From NCBI GenBank assembly GCA_029449245.1, contig JANATF010000007.1, positions 1,240,001-1,304,000 of the forward strand: 64,000 bases of DNA, in the 5' to 3' direction. Made by a program: the position numbers and the translations under genes. Under the pieces are notes generated by a model. That model had not been told where the DNA came from. It worked only from the letters and a program-made list of their open reading frames with translations, and did not search any database. This DNA comes from Mortierella alpina (taxonomy: Eukaryota > Mortierellomycota > Mortierellomycetes > Mortierellales > Mortierellaceae). The number at the start of each line of letters is the position of its first letter. The first letter of the stretch is position 1. This document shows, in pieces, positions 1 to 10,206 of the stretch.

Positions 1-2566
1 GGTACCGTTGACGCCATTGGCAACTTTAGCGGCAGCCTTATCGGCGTCCTCTGCAATCTTCCTGGCCGCAGCTTCAATGCGTGCAACCTCCTCCTCAGCA
101 AGGCGCTGTTCCTCAGCGGCCTTCTCTTCCGCAGCCTTTGCTTCAGCAGCAACCTTCTCGGCTTCCAAGCGGGCAATCTCTTCCGCGGCGGCCTTCTCCT
201 CGGCAGCCTTGGCCTCGGCGGCAAGACGGGCAGCCTCCGCCTCAGCGGCCTTCTTGACTTCAGCTTCAGCTAGAGCAGCAGCCTCTTCAGCAGCCTTGGC
301 CTCAGCAGCAAGCTTCTCAGCCTCCAAACGAGCAGCTTCTTCCTTTGCTGCTTGCTCGGCTGCAGCCTCCTCTGCAGCAGCTTTCTCCTCGGCGGCTTTC
401 TCTGCTTCGGCCTTCTCAATTGCTGCCTTCTCTTCAGCGGCTTTCTGTTCAGCAGCGACACGTGCAGCTTCCTCCTCAGCATCCTTGGCTTCGGCAACAG
501 CCTTCTCGGCAACAACACGTGCGGCCTCCTCCTCGGCAGCTTTGGCTTCGGCAGCAGCAACGCGAGCGGCCTCCTCCTCAGCAGCCTTGGCTTCGGCAGC
601 AGCAACGCGAGCAGCTTCCTCCTCAGCAGCCTTGGCTTCGGTAGCAACACGGGCGGCCTCCTCTTCGGCAGCCTTGGCTTCGGCGGCAGCCTTCTCAGCG
701 GCGACACGGGCAGCCTCCTCCTCAGCAACGCGCTTCTCCTCTGCGGCCTTGAGCTCGGCGGCGACGGCCGCAGCAGCAAGCCTCTCTTCTTCGGCAGCCT
801 CTTCGGCAGCAATCCGCACAGCTTCCTCCTCGGCAGCCTTGGCCTCAGCAGCAGCCTTCTCAGCAGCAACACGAGCAGCCTCCTCATCAGCAAGACGCTT
901 CTCCTCTGCTGCCTTGAGCTCGGCAGCAACTCTCTCCTCCTCGGCCTTGCGAGCGGCCTCCTCCTCAGCAGCCTTGGCTTCGGCAGCGGCCTTCTCAGCA
1001 GCAACGCGGGCAGCCTCGGCTTCAGCAGCAACCTTCTCCTCCTCGGCCTTGCGAGCAGCCTCCTCCTCAGCAGCCTTGGCTTCGGCAGCGGCTTTCTCAG
1101 CAGCGACACGGGCAGCCTCAGCCTCAGCAGCAATTCTCTCCTCCTCAGCCTTCTGCTCCGCAAGACGTTGCTCCTCTGCGGCCTTCTCCTCTGCGATACG
1201 CTTTTCCTCTGCAGCCTTCTTGGCTTCGGCTTCAACGCGTGCAGCTTCTTCGTCAACGAGACGCTTCTCCTCTGCGGCCTTCTCCTCGGCAATGCGCTTT
1301 TCCTCTGCTGCCTTCAACTCTGCTGCAACGCGGGTGGCTTCCTCCTCGGCGGCCTGCTTTTCAGCAGCAACACGAGCCGCCTCTTCTTCAGCAGCCTTCT
1401 CAGCATCAGCCTTGTCCTTGGCCTCCTGGGCCTCCTTGGCTTCCTTGGCTTCCTTGGCTTCCTTGGCTTCCTGGTCCTTCTTGGCCTGCTCTTCCTGATC
1501 CTTCTTTTCCAGAGCGTCCTTGTCGGCGACGGCAGCAGCGATAGCAGTCTCCTCGACGGCGATCTCAGGGGCAGGAGCGGGAGTCGTCTCACCGGTCACG
1601 GCAACGATGGGGGTCTCCTCCTTGGTGATGGTGTGAGGAGCAGAGTGTTCTAGGGATGATAAATAGACATCCAATTGGAGAAGAGCGTGAGCACGGGATT
1701 GTTTGTTCTGGTCTGTTACAAAAAGGAGTGAGAGATATACAGAGATGCCCAGAGTCATATGCGTCGTAGAAATAACATGCAGATAATGCAGACGTGAAAG
1801 CTCGGGGCGGTAATGCGCCTTTGTGTGTGCAGTGCACTATCCCAAATTCCCAAGCCGCCCCTTCTGTGGTGTCATGCGACCATGCAGTCATTGGTATTCG
1901 GGAGGCACGACAAGGAGACAGAGAGATAGAGAGAGAGAGAAAAAAAATGGGAGGCATAATGGGGGACGGGTAGTAGGACAGGGAACAAAGAAAAAAAATA
2001 CGACCTAACAGACACTTGGAGGACTGGGCACACAGCTTCCTCTCTATGGGTCAAAATGGCTGTCCGACCGACAATGCGATTCCTTCGTATGGCCACCGAG
2101 TTACATATGACCAAAGAAGCAACAAAATTGCACAAATGTATACAAAAGAACATACAACTGGGAGAACACAAGATAAAGAAAACGAACAGACGGGTACGAT
2201 TGAAAGAAACGACATTGAACACAGACAAGTACATAGTATTCAGTCAGAGCCAAAAAGTAAAAAAAAAAGGGTTACGAAAAATAGCTGTTAACAGTTGAGA
2301 GCCTTGAGTTGGAGGTACAGGCAAAGAGAGAGAGCCTTCCTCCTCTTGCTGCTCGCATACCGCAACTGTCTGCAGCCTCCAACGTGCACATACAACAGCC
2401 ACGAGTCAACGTCAGAAAACGTCGCGCCCGCCTGAGACACTCCGGCTGGCTAGCCGTGTTTCCCTGTCGCGGTGGTTTGTGATGACATGTCCTTTGGACA
2501 GGACTGCAGAGACCGCCCTTCGCCAGGAAGAATAAAGAGGCAGGACGTACCGGTGGAATCGGACAT
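1..2566 (-). CDS. Ala/Glu-rich coiled-coil repeat protein (3' end outside window)
   Basis: Function not recognised. Exon 1 is 2551-2566 and encodes only MSDST plus one base. A donor GTACGT at 2550 and an acceptor TAG at 1650-1652 leave a 900-nt intron, and exon 2 runs from 1649 off the left edge in frame, giving at least 555 residues. After a Thr/Pro/Glu-rich stretch of about 50 residues and a run of KEA units, the protein is an almost uninterrupted series of units such as AARVAAEKAAAEAKAAEEE. The composition is nearly only A, E, K and R, which predicts a very long charged helix or coiled coil, as in TolA-like or structural proteins. Exon 2 has no in-frame stop and no Met, so Met-initiated ORF searches miss it and report antisense frames instead. 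The start is chosen because the short exon joins exon 2 in phase at strong splice sites. The reading frame is secure; the first exon is likely. Confidence 0.82.
1650..2550 (-). other. long first intron of the coiled-coil gene
   Basis: This 901-nt stretch has no supported coding frame. It sits between the GTACGT donor next to the ATG exon and the TAG acceptor at 1650, with CTCAC/CTAAC-like branch candidates near the acceptor. It holds A/G-rich runs (about 1915-1950 on the plus strand) and is roughly ten times longer than most introns here, so it may carry regulatory sequence. The intron is an inference from phase and splice signals. Confidence 0.6.
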
Positions 2567-4233
2567 TATAAAGACGTGTGGAGAGGCTAGGCTGAGGGCG
2601 AGCGGGCGGTGGGTGGGGTTGTTAAGGGCGATGGAGAGTGCCTGGGAGAGAGGAGGTCGTTATGACTGAAAAGGGGTTCAGAGTAGGAGCTGTGCGTGGG
2701 TGGTGTGTGGGATGTGGAGCAGCGATGGGGTGGGAGTGCAAGATGATGAAAGATGAAGAGATGAAGGAAGGGGGATCGCTGACATTCGCACGACTTTTAT
2801 TGTGCCTTGCTGTGTGAGCCAAGGAAGGTTGTCCAATGGGCCCAGTGCAGTGCAATACCGTATCAGAGACTACCTCTGCTGAGGCGACAACCCGCCTTGC
2901 TTTCGTCCAACGTGGATGCGCAGATTCTGTGCCCACTTCGTTCTCCCCTGAGGACATCAATCCTATATCGCCTTGAATGGCATTCCTGCCCTTTCATCCC
3001 TCTCCTCATCCTTCGCCCCTCACCACCATCGTCTGCGAACACCCGTGCCATAGTCCATAGCCTGCAATGGCTCATCACTTGCGTTTGCCTTGTCAGCTAC
3101 GAATACCGCGACTGTGATAGATGGCGTCTTTTCGTCGTTGAGCACAAAAAAAAACATAATTGTTAGCAAGAACAAACAAGAGCTTTCGAGCCTCTCCACT
3201 GATTTATAACCGACACAGAGAGAGCGCGCTCTTACTTTACATCCAGACATTGGAGCACACAAAAAATATGCTCCTCCAGCTGCTATAAGCCCGCAGAGTA
3301 ATGTGCAAACAAGGCCAAGGTTGCTGTCCCATCATCGAGGAACTCAACAAGGACAGAACAGAGGCATGCAGCTGGAAGATGCTGGAGTCCCGTACACATA
3401 GATATCGGCTGGACCTTTACAGAATTAGAACTGCTGTTATAGGACGAACTCAATGCACTTGCAAGCACTACAATTGGAAAGACTGGCATGCACTCATGCC
3501 TCATGCATCATCCTGCATGTCCCGCATGTCCCGCATACCTTTTTTATCCTGTTTCCCTTCAGCATACAAGTGCAGACGTGCATGGCGATACACGAGCTGC
3601 ATTTGCAATCGGGAGTACGGAGTGCCGCGGGAGGAAGCTGACGCCCTGTGTCAATACACGAGCCGAGGTGCCCTGAGGCTCTCTTGAGGTCGGGGGCGGT
3701 AACGCTCTTTTTTGCAATTTTGCAATTATAGCGCACAGTTTTATAGCCACGTTCACAGCACCCTGCGGTGTCTTGCCTTTGTCCATGTACATGTATATAC
3801 ATGTCCCATTTTCAGACATTTAATGGACTCTCAGGAGGTTCGACTCTGCATTCGGGTCCTTGATACGTAGGTCTCGACCGAATGAGGGCGCACCTTTGTC
3901 TTGAAAAAAAAGGGGAACGACAATGCTGCAAGTGCCTACTTGGTGATAAGCAAAGTGTCAGGCCGGTGAAAGCATAACTTGGTTATGGCCCTTGCCATCT
4001 TAGCGCCATTTTAGCGTATAGAAACACTGGGCCTTCGCTCGCGTGAACATGGCAGCAGCAGGTGTTTCAAGTTGCCTACTGCCCATTGAAAGCGCGCTCG
4101 CTGGTGTACTCATTCCCATGCGTCTGCACTTTGAGTATGCACGGATCAACTATACCGCATTCAAGAGTCGATGCATAGCAGTAGAACATTCTTGCTACGA
4201 TCTGTACGATTTGGCAAAAGTCGACAGCGTGCC

Positions 4234-4241
4234 TATATAAA
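4234..4241 (+). promoter_or_regulatory. TATA box
   Basis: TATATAAA lies 107 bp upstream of the ATG at 4348, a spacing that suits a core promoter plus a short leader. Confidence 0.6.
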
Positions 4242-4288
4242 GCACTAGCCTTCCATGATTAGCCCCTCTCCATAAGTTAATAGCCCTC

Positions 4289-4322
4289 TCTACAGCTCTA
4301 CAGCTCTACAGCTCTACAGCTC
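4289..4322 (+). repeat. CTCTACAG short tandem repeat in 5' leader
   Basis: About four copies of the octamer CTCTACAG lie just upstream of the membrane-protein ATG, most likely in the transcribed leader. Confidence 0.75.
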
Positions 4323-4347
4323 CACCACTACCACCCAAACCTCTTGA

Positions 4348-4980
4348 ATGACACAGCTGAATACACCGCCTCACTATAAAGGCCGCAAGTTTCTTGTCGG
4401 CCTTCGCTACTGCCTTGTTGCCATTGCGACGATCGTGCTAGCCATGGACTTTGCGACCCTTGGCATGAACGTAGCTATCACCGTGGCCAGTAGAAACTAC
4501 ACGCTCCCGTTCATCACCGATTTCCTGGTCATTATCATGTTCACAGTCCTGGCTATGAACAGCCCAAGGCTCACTCTATTCAAGGACGCAAGCCCTCGTT
4601 TTGTCTCTGGCGCCCGAGTCGTCGTCTCCCTCATTCTTGCTGCCCTTGTCCTGTACAGTCCTGTCAACGAGCTTCAAACATACAAAGATCTCATCGTCCA
4701 GCTCAATCGACCTTATCCCATGGACGGCCCAGGCATGGATTCAAATGCTAATGATTGGATGCTTAGCACACTGTACTTTTGCGACATGGGTGAGGATGTC
4801 AAGTTACTCCGCTACCATTGCGTGACCTCGAGAGTGCGTTCGCTACTGGCAGTTTTCATTTCAGCTCTGATGCTGGTTGAGCTCGGAGCAGCCTATCGCT
4901 CGCGCGATTATCGAAGCCAGCAAGCCCTCAAAGATGATGAGCCATACAAGTCCATGGATGAATCTGTAGAAAGCCTTTAA
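4348..4980 (+). CDS. four-helix integral membrane protein, uncharacterised
   Basis: A single-exon frame of 210 residues. Hydrophobic segments fall at about residues 18-40, 53-72, 87-104 and 163-184. A larger polar loop with Cys (YFCDMGEDVKLLRYHC) sits between helices 3 and 4. The layout of four helices with a Cys-containing extracellular or lumenal loop resembles MARVEL-type or tetraspan proteins, but no family signature is clear. The C-terminal tail is charged and cytosolic-like (DDEPYKSMDESVESL). A TATA box 107 bp upstream and an octamer repeat in the leader support a real gene. It is likely expressed at the plasma membrane or in endomembranes. Function unknown. Confidence 0.75.
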   Translation: MTQLNTPPHYKGRKFLVGLRYCLVAIATIVLAMDFATLGMNVAITVASRNYTLPFITDFLVIIMFTVLAMNSPRLTLFKDASPRFVSGARVVVSLILAALVLYSPVNELQTYKDLIVQLNRPYPMDGPGMDSNANDWMLSTLYFCDMGEDVKLLRYHCVTSRVRSLLAVFISALMLVELGAAYRSRDYRSQQALKDDEPYKSMDESVESL

Positions 4981-5316
4981 GGCTCAGCTCATGAACCATT
5001 TTTGCTCCTTGCTCCTTGCTAGGCTACAATAGCGCTAAGTAGTTCTCGTTTTTGGGTCTTAGAGATGACCGACGACACTAGGCTAGCCCGAAACTTCACT
5101 TTTTGAAACTATGCAAAAAGCACAGCCTCACCCTGAGGCGACGTTTGATCAACATGCACCTATACGATAGCCTCTACTTTGCTGTGATATGAACATTCTC
5201 TCCTTTGCCCTGCAAGATATGATGTGTAATTTTTTGTATTAAGAATGATGCTGATGCTATCCCAGGAGCTGTTAATAGAGCTATGGGTTGAGAAGAGAGA
5301 TAACAGAGAACTCTAC
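4981..5316. other. short convergent intergenic region
   Basis: This stretch separates the 3' ends of two convergent genes. It is AT-rich near 5215-5260 (TAATTTTTTGTATTAAG) and probably holds both polyadenylation regions. I see no gene in it. Confidence 0.6.
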
Positions 5317-7104
5317 CTAGTATGCTCTCGAGTACGAGGTTTGATTATATCCAGGATCGCGTCGCTGCTGCTGGTCGTAAGGCATATACGATCCTGACCC
5401 GGGACTGCCCTCCATACCCGGGTGATATCCATTATGAGATGGTGGGTGGGGGTGTGAACCACCACGTCCTGGCCCTGATGGGCCATATCCAGGCCCATTG
5501 CGGCCTTGAAGGGGACCGTAACCGCCGCCGCCGCCGCCGCCAGGACCTCGCATAGGCTGCTGCGGTCTTGTGCCGTAGCCATTAAACGGAGGCGATCCTG
5601 GATATCCTGGTCCATTATTCCGATATCCAGCCCCGCCTTGCTGGAAGCCAGGTCCGTATGGGCTGTGAGGGGACTTGCTATATGGCGAATAGGCCCGTCC
5701 AGGAGGTGGTGGATGGCCACCTCCACTGTATGGAGGTTGGTAAGGACTGCTTGAGACCAGGGACCGATGGTCAGTGAAGTCTTCGCTGTAAGCGCTTTCA
5801 GCGTAAGGATCATCATGACCGGTTCCTTGATAACCGCGACCTCCACCTGGAATTCCCTTGCCGCCGTTCAAAATGGGTGTCGAGGGATAGCTGGCCTGCG
5901 CTCGACTGTCCGAGCCTTGTCGGGAGTGCATGCCGTTATTGCTGTGATGTGGGCTGAAGGACATAGGACTGGAATCGGGCGGCAAGGACGGCATCATCGA
6001 CATCGTGGAGTCAGAGATGGCCATTGAAGCATGGTCAGGGGCAAATGAGGGTGTCGTTGGTGACAGGAGTTGTCCTTGTGGCTTCTGTCCTTGGTATTGT
6101 TTGTCCATGAGTATCTGGTGCGACCCAATGCTCTCCTTGTGCCCCATCATCTTCTTTTGGTGCGCCTTCTGAGCCTGCTCCAGAGTCAGGTACTCGCTGC
6201 TTGCATCCGATGAGAAGGACGAGCGCGGACTATCGAGACTGGGATGTGGCTCTGCGCGCTGTTCGACCTGGGCCAGAGAGGAGGGCATGGGAGACTTTTT
6301 ATCCCTGAGGTATGCTTCAGGCGAATCCAATCCTCTCAAATCCCGCAGTGGGTCAATGTCCTCCTTGCCCAGGTAGTACTCTGGGGCCGGAGTGATGTTT
6401 CCTTGAGGCATGTCCCGTGCCTCTGCTGGCGTTCGCCGTGCTCCAACATGTGGTTCGGGTGGGCTGCTATAGTAGTCGTGGACCAAATTGTCGTCGTAAT
6501 AGTCGTCCTGGAAAGGTTGTCTATCATTAAGTGGGATATTGTTGCTGCTATGTCCGCGATTATTGCTGACATGGCCGTCTCGGCTATCGCGGCCGTTCAT
6601 CCCGCTGTGCTCTTTACCTACAGCGTGGCTCGGACCAGCACGGCGAGGTTCCTGTTCAGGTCTAGATTGTGGGGGCGGAAAAGGAGGAGCCACTCCAACG
6701 TCTGTTTCAGGGGCGAGAGCTAAAGGACCAGAGATGCCGTTGTCGGGAGGACCCTTTTTGCGTCTATAGTTCGAGGCATGCATGTACATGGGCTCATCCT
6801 GACTGCCATCCTTCTTGGTCCCCCCATATCGTTTGCGCCGCTTGTAGAATAGTACGCCTACCAATGCTGCCAGCACTACAACACCGCCAGCAGCGATTCC
6901 TCCGATGGCGCCAACAGATAGACCGCCTGGCTGCGGTTCTGACGATGCTGTAGGTGAAGCGACTGAGGTTGAGGCGGTATTAACTGTGGTTTCTCCTCGC
7001 CCAGCTGTGTTTGTTCGGCGCACAGTCGAAGTCGGCGCTACACTGCGACCTGTGGCTGTTGCACGGCGCGTGGTGCTGGTAGCTTGCCTAGCAGTCGACT
7101 CCAT
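5317..7104 (-). CDS. single-pass membrane protein with Ser/Thr-rich ectodomain (Mid2/SKG6-like layout)
   Basis: A single-exon frame of 595 residues. Residues 1-60 are Thr/Ser/Arg/Ala-rich, suited to O-mannosylation. One transmembrane helix spans about 63-87 (GLSVGAIGGIAAGGVVVLAA and following) and ends in the stop-transfer cluster KRRKRY. The remaining 500 residues are a disordered cytosolic tail that becomes very rich in Gly, Pro, Tyr and Ser (poly-Gly near GGGGGGGYG, many SPY/PPY turns). The Ser/Thr stalk, one helix, basic cluster and long disordered tail match the layout of fungal cell-wall stress sensors and SKG6/Mid2-like proteins. No classical signal peptide is visible, so the helix may act as a signal anchor (type III topology) or an upstream exon may be missing. 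Function by homology cannot be assigned. Confidence 0.75.
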   Translation of the reverse strand: MESTARQATSTTRRATATGRSVAPTSTVRRTNTAGRGETTVNTASTSVASPTASSEPQPGGLSVGAIGGIAAGGVVVLAALVGVLFYKRRKRYGGTKKDGSQDEPMYMHASNYRRKKGPPDNGISGPLALAPETDVGVAPPFPPPQSRPEQEPRRAGPSHAVGKEHSGMNGRDSRDGHVSNNRGHSSNNIPLNDRQPFQDDYYDDNLVHDYYSSPPEPHVGARRTPAEARDMPQGNITPAPEYYLGKEDIDPLRDLRGLDSPEAYLRDKKSPMPSSLAQVEQRAEPHPSLDSPRSSFSSDASSEYLTLEQAQKAHQKKMMGHKESIGSHQILMDKQYQGQKPQGQLLSPTTPSFAPDHASMAISDSTMSMMPSLPPDSSPMSFSPHHSNNGMHSRQGSDSRAQASYPSTPILNGGKGIPGGGRGYQGTGHDDPYAESAYSEDFTDHRSLVSSSPYQPPYSGGGHPPPPGRAYSPYSKSPHSPYGPGFQQGGAGYRNNGPGYPGSPPFNGYGTRPQQPMRGPGGGGGGGYGPLQGRNGPGYGPSGPGRGGSHPHPPSHNGYHPGMEGSPGSGSYMPYDQQQRRDPGYNQTSYSRAY

Positions 7105-9075
7105 GATTGCAGAATTGAGGATGAATGGCTAGCAGCCGTCTCGGCAATGTCGCAATGATTCAGGGAGGAGTGAGAGGAGAGGAGAGGAATGAAGAACAGT
7201 CTGCGGGGCGAAGGAGAGAGGAGAGAGAGGAGAGAGGAGAGAGAGGGGAAGGCAGGAGGAGGAGAAGGGGAGCAGATATCTTTCAATCCGGGACGGACCC
7301 ACCGACAAGGCGATCGATGGAGAGGAGTGGAGCGAGAGCGAAGAGGAGCAGGGGCGAGCGCGGTGTGAGGACGGAGAGGAGGAGGAAGAAAGGGGTGGGG
7401 CGTTGGAGAAGGAGTGAACAAGAGCCACGCGCTGTGGCATGCGATGCACCGCTAGACTTGTACTGACACTGTGGTTGACTGGGTCGATGCCCCTTGCTGT
7501 CCTTGTTGTCCTTGTTGTCCCCCAGGCTACCCAAAAAAAAACATCATCGATATCATCATCGCACAATCACAACCCCATCGGGGAATGTTGTGAGGAAAAG
7601 TTTTTTCTTGTGCGAAGCAGTGGGAAGCGAGGACCAGGGAGAACTCATCCGACCGTTGCGGTTAATATCTTAAGGTTCGCTCGAGTCGGAGGGGGCGATG
7701 AATTGAGCGTAGCACAACTTCGCGGGTGAGAAAAACAGGAAAGAAGAAAAATCACACTCATCATTGTATCGTTGTGAGCCCAGGACGTCGTTCGTCTGGT
7801 CAATTGGTCGAGTGGGCCAACTAGAGTTGGTTGTGTAGGGGTTCTCTCGAGGCGAGCACATGCGCCGCGTCCACATGCCGTCTGCAGGTGCCTGTGAACG
7901 TTTGTTTGCCTTTGTCATGCCTAGCCATCCCTGCTGCACCTGCACCTGAAAAACACGCTCCAAATTGAACAAACACGGCGTCAAGCCCAACAACCTTCTT
8001 CTTAAAGGCTTTCTTTCAAGGGCGCGACATAATGTTCATAGCCATGTCGAGTTGCGCTTGACCTTTGCAAAGCTATTTACATTTGCTCTGGGCAAAAGGC
8101 ATCGCAGAAACTAGAAGGAAAAAAAGTCTACACTAAAGCCCTCATCTTCCCCCTGCATCTCTTCTGATTGCTATTGCGCTAGTGCAGTGCAATGCATCGC
8201 ATTTCATATCCAGCTGGGCAAATTGAAAGTAGGGTCGGTGCAGCGTTCAGATCTGTGGCGAAACAGCCTCGATGCATGCTCTTCCTTGAAGTTGTATCGC
8301 TATTCGGCTCAACGGCTCCTGCTACGCAAGGAATGATACCCTTTTCGCAGATTTGCGTGGGTATCCTGAGACTTGCGCTTAGCCGCGGCTACCATGAAAG
8401 ATCTACGAAGTCATCAAATTATAGCAATAATTGCTATTATATTGCGCTCACATTTTTGCAATGAATTATCGCTATCAAGCACCGTCCAAAGTGACTTTCG
8501 CGACGCTGTGTAGGCTGTACAGGCGTCAAAGAGCACATCACACTCATAACAACCTACGACCTCCCCCATGCCCCCGCCCAAGGGTACGTTAGTTGATTAT
8601 GCTGGCATTATTGGCATGATAAATATTAGCGTCTAAGCTTCTAGGTAGCCGCCTTGTCGTTTGGCGCGTAAAAGAGCACTACCGACTAGGCAATTAGCAA
8701 AGCGGTAAGGATGTTGAGGAAGGGCAAGGCTGAGACAGTCTAATGGGCAGAAACGTAAAGGCATGGGCATTGGTATCCCAACGCTGGCTTCACGCCCTAG
8801 CGATTGGCCTCTTTGGGCGGGCTTAACGTTCAAGACAGGACCTTGGCGAATGCCTGAAGAGGCAGGGTGCTCTGCGATCATTGTTGGGTTGGAGCCTGAA
8901 CCTGTTGCAAGGCATACAACTATTGTTCCCTCGTCTCCCACTCCCAGCCTGCTATCCGAAGCGTTGGTTTCTGCGCGTCACTGACCGAAGTTTATTCAGG
9001 GAATTTATACTCTGCCTTCTTTCGCTCCACACAATCACCATTTCACACCTTGATCATAAACACAATTCCAGCACC
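7105..9075. other. intergenic region, divergent promoters
   Basis: This is about 2 kb between the minus-strand membrane protein and the plus-strand EAPP gene. Positions 7160-7400 are strongly purine-rich on the plus strand (GAGAGGAGAGA-type), that is, a CT-rich leader for the minus gene. The frames at 8192-8464, 8633-8941 and 8763-8984 show no domains or splice context. Nothing else is supported. Confidence 0.55.
7160..7400. repeat. purine-rich (GA/GGA) low-complexity tract
   Basis: A nearly continuous run of G and A on the plus strand, reading as a pyrimidine-rich tract upstream of the 7104 ATG on the minus strand. CT-rich leaders are common near fungal transcription starts. Confidence 0.7.
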
Positions 9076-10046
9076 ATGAGCATAAAATCATCCGTAGCGG
9101 AGCCAAAAGTGAGATTCAGCGCAGAGGATGTGGAGTCTGAATCGGACTTGAGCGACATTGCTGATTCAACCCAAGTGAAGGCAGGAACTCCAGACTATTA
9201 CGACCCAGTGTACTTTGACACGGACGAGGACACGGACGACGGCGAGGATCAAGACCAAGATGAGAAGGACTATGATGCCAGGGCTGGCTTGTCTGGACAA
9301 ACAGAAAAAGTCGTTGAGACAAACATGACCGGCATCACAGAAGGACTCAGGAGGAGCTCCATTGGGTCATCAACCAGATCAAACAAGACCAAGAAGCATC
9401 CTGCTCTATCCAACGCCGATCTTCTCTATGACCCGGACGAGGACGATAGAGACGAGAACTGGCTACTGAAAAAGATTGCAGGTACGTGCCAGTGCTTACA
9501 TTTATCTTTGTTTTTGATGGAGTTATATTCCGCGATGAACTTGGATTGGATCTAATGTCCTTCTCTGTTTGCCTATATCACGCATAGCAAATCGGCCACC
9601 TGGATGCAAACCTGAGGATATCTGGACTGACGCTGTTCTATCATGTCCCATGTGCCTAACTCAGCTTTGCTTTGACTGCCAGCAGTATGTGCAAACACCT
9701 CATAATCCACTTCTGTATGATGGCATTCCGATCAGATGGCTAATATGTAACGTGGGTCCTGTTTAGACATGAAATCTATCCACATCAGTTCAGAGCCATG
9801 TTCGTGGAGCACTGCCGGGTCAATGAAAACGAGAGGTTACGGTTCCCCAAGGAGACCAAGAAGCCCTGCCAGAGCAAGAACACAGCATCGGCTGCCACGT
9901 CAAGGCAGGAGTTTAAACCGAGTGAAGACGATGACGCCGATGCTGTATATCACCCAGTTGTGTGCGAGATCTGCAACACGAAGGTTGCTCTCATAGACCA
10001 GGACGAGGTCTACCACTTCTTCAATGTCATACCGACTTCAGTTTAG
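9076..10046 (+). CDS. EAPP: EAPP-family protein (E2F-associated phosphoprotein homolog)
   Basis: Exons 9076-9481, 9588-9684 and 9767-10046 join in phase to give 260 residues, close to animal EAPP (about 285). The first half is acidic and Ser-rich (YFDTDEDTDDGEDQDQDEKD, later YDPDEDDRDENW). The second half holds the family core: DAVLSCPMCLTQLCFDCQ, then HEIYPHQFRAMFVEHCRVNE, then VYHPVVCEICNTKVALIDQD ending in EVYHFFNV. Two CxxC pairs in each of these segments suggest metal binding. Animal EAPP binds E2F and affects transcription; in fungi the role is unknown. Introns are 106 and 82 nt with canonical donors GTACGT and GTATGT. The start was chosen as the first in-frame ATG after a pyrimidine-rich leader; upstream in-frame codons look non-coding. 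Confidence 0.88.
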
Positions 10047-10206
10047 CTGAAAACAATAATAAAAAATGAAGCGAGCCTCCACACGCAGCAGATCGCAGCA
10101 TGGCCACGGTCCAAGACAGTCCTCTGTGGCTGAGCACATCGTATAAACAATAACCTTGCAGCGTCCTGCAACGTCTGTCGCCCTTGCCTCGTCTCACTCA
10201 CCCACC

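Larger units (their letters stand above)
2567..4347. other. intergenic region with divergent promoters
   Basis: No gene is supported. The left part is the upstream region of the coiled-coil gene (minus) and the right part belongs to the four-helix membrane protein (plus). The only long frame (3301-3687 plus) has Cys/Arg-rich random composition and no domain. A short repeat of CATGTCCCG lies near 3520-3535. Confidence 0.6.

Noticed and set aside
270-1292. 340-residue Arg/Leu/Pro-rich minus-strand frame
   Set aside because: Frame-shifted shadow of the repeat; the in-phase frame with exon 1 (MSDSTE) gives a sensible helical protein instead.
8-1498. 496-residue Ala/Ser-rich plus-strand frame
   Set aside because: It is the antisense shadow of the Glu/Ala/Lys coiled-coil gene; composition follows directly from its codons and no splice or start context supports it.
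3301-3687. 128-residue plus-strand frame
   Set aside because: Random Cys/Arg-rich composition, no domain, no leader or splice signals.
3836-3850. GGTTCGACTCT resembling a tRNA B box
   Set aside because: Flanks do not form a T-arm stem, and no acceptor or anticodon arm can be built around it.
6244-6723. 159-residue plus-strand frame
   Set aside because: Antisense of the Mid2/SKG6-like gene.
8633-8984. Overlapping 102- and 73-residue frames on opposite strands
   Set aside because: Both open only because the region is GC-balanced; no family resemblance or gene signals.
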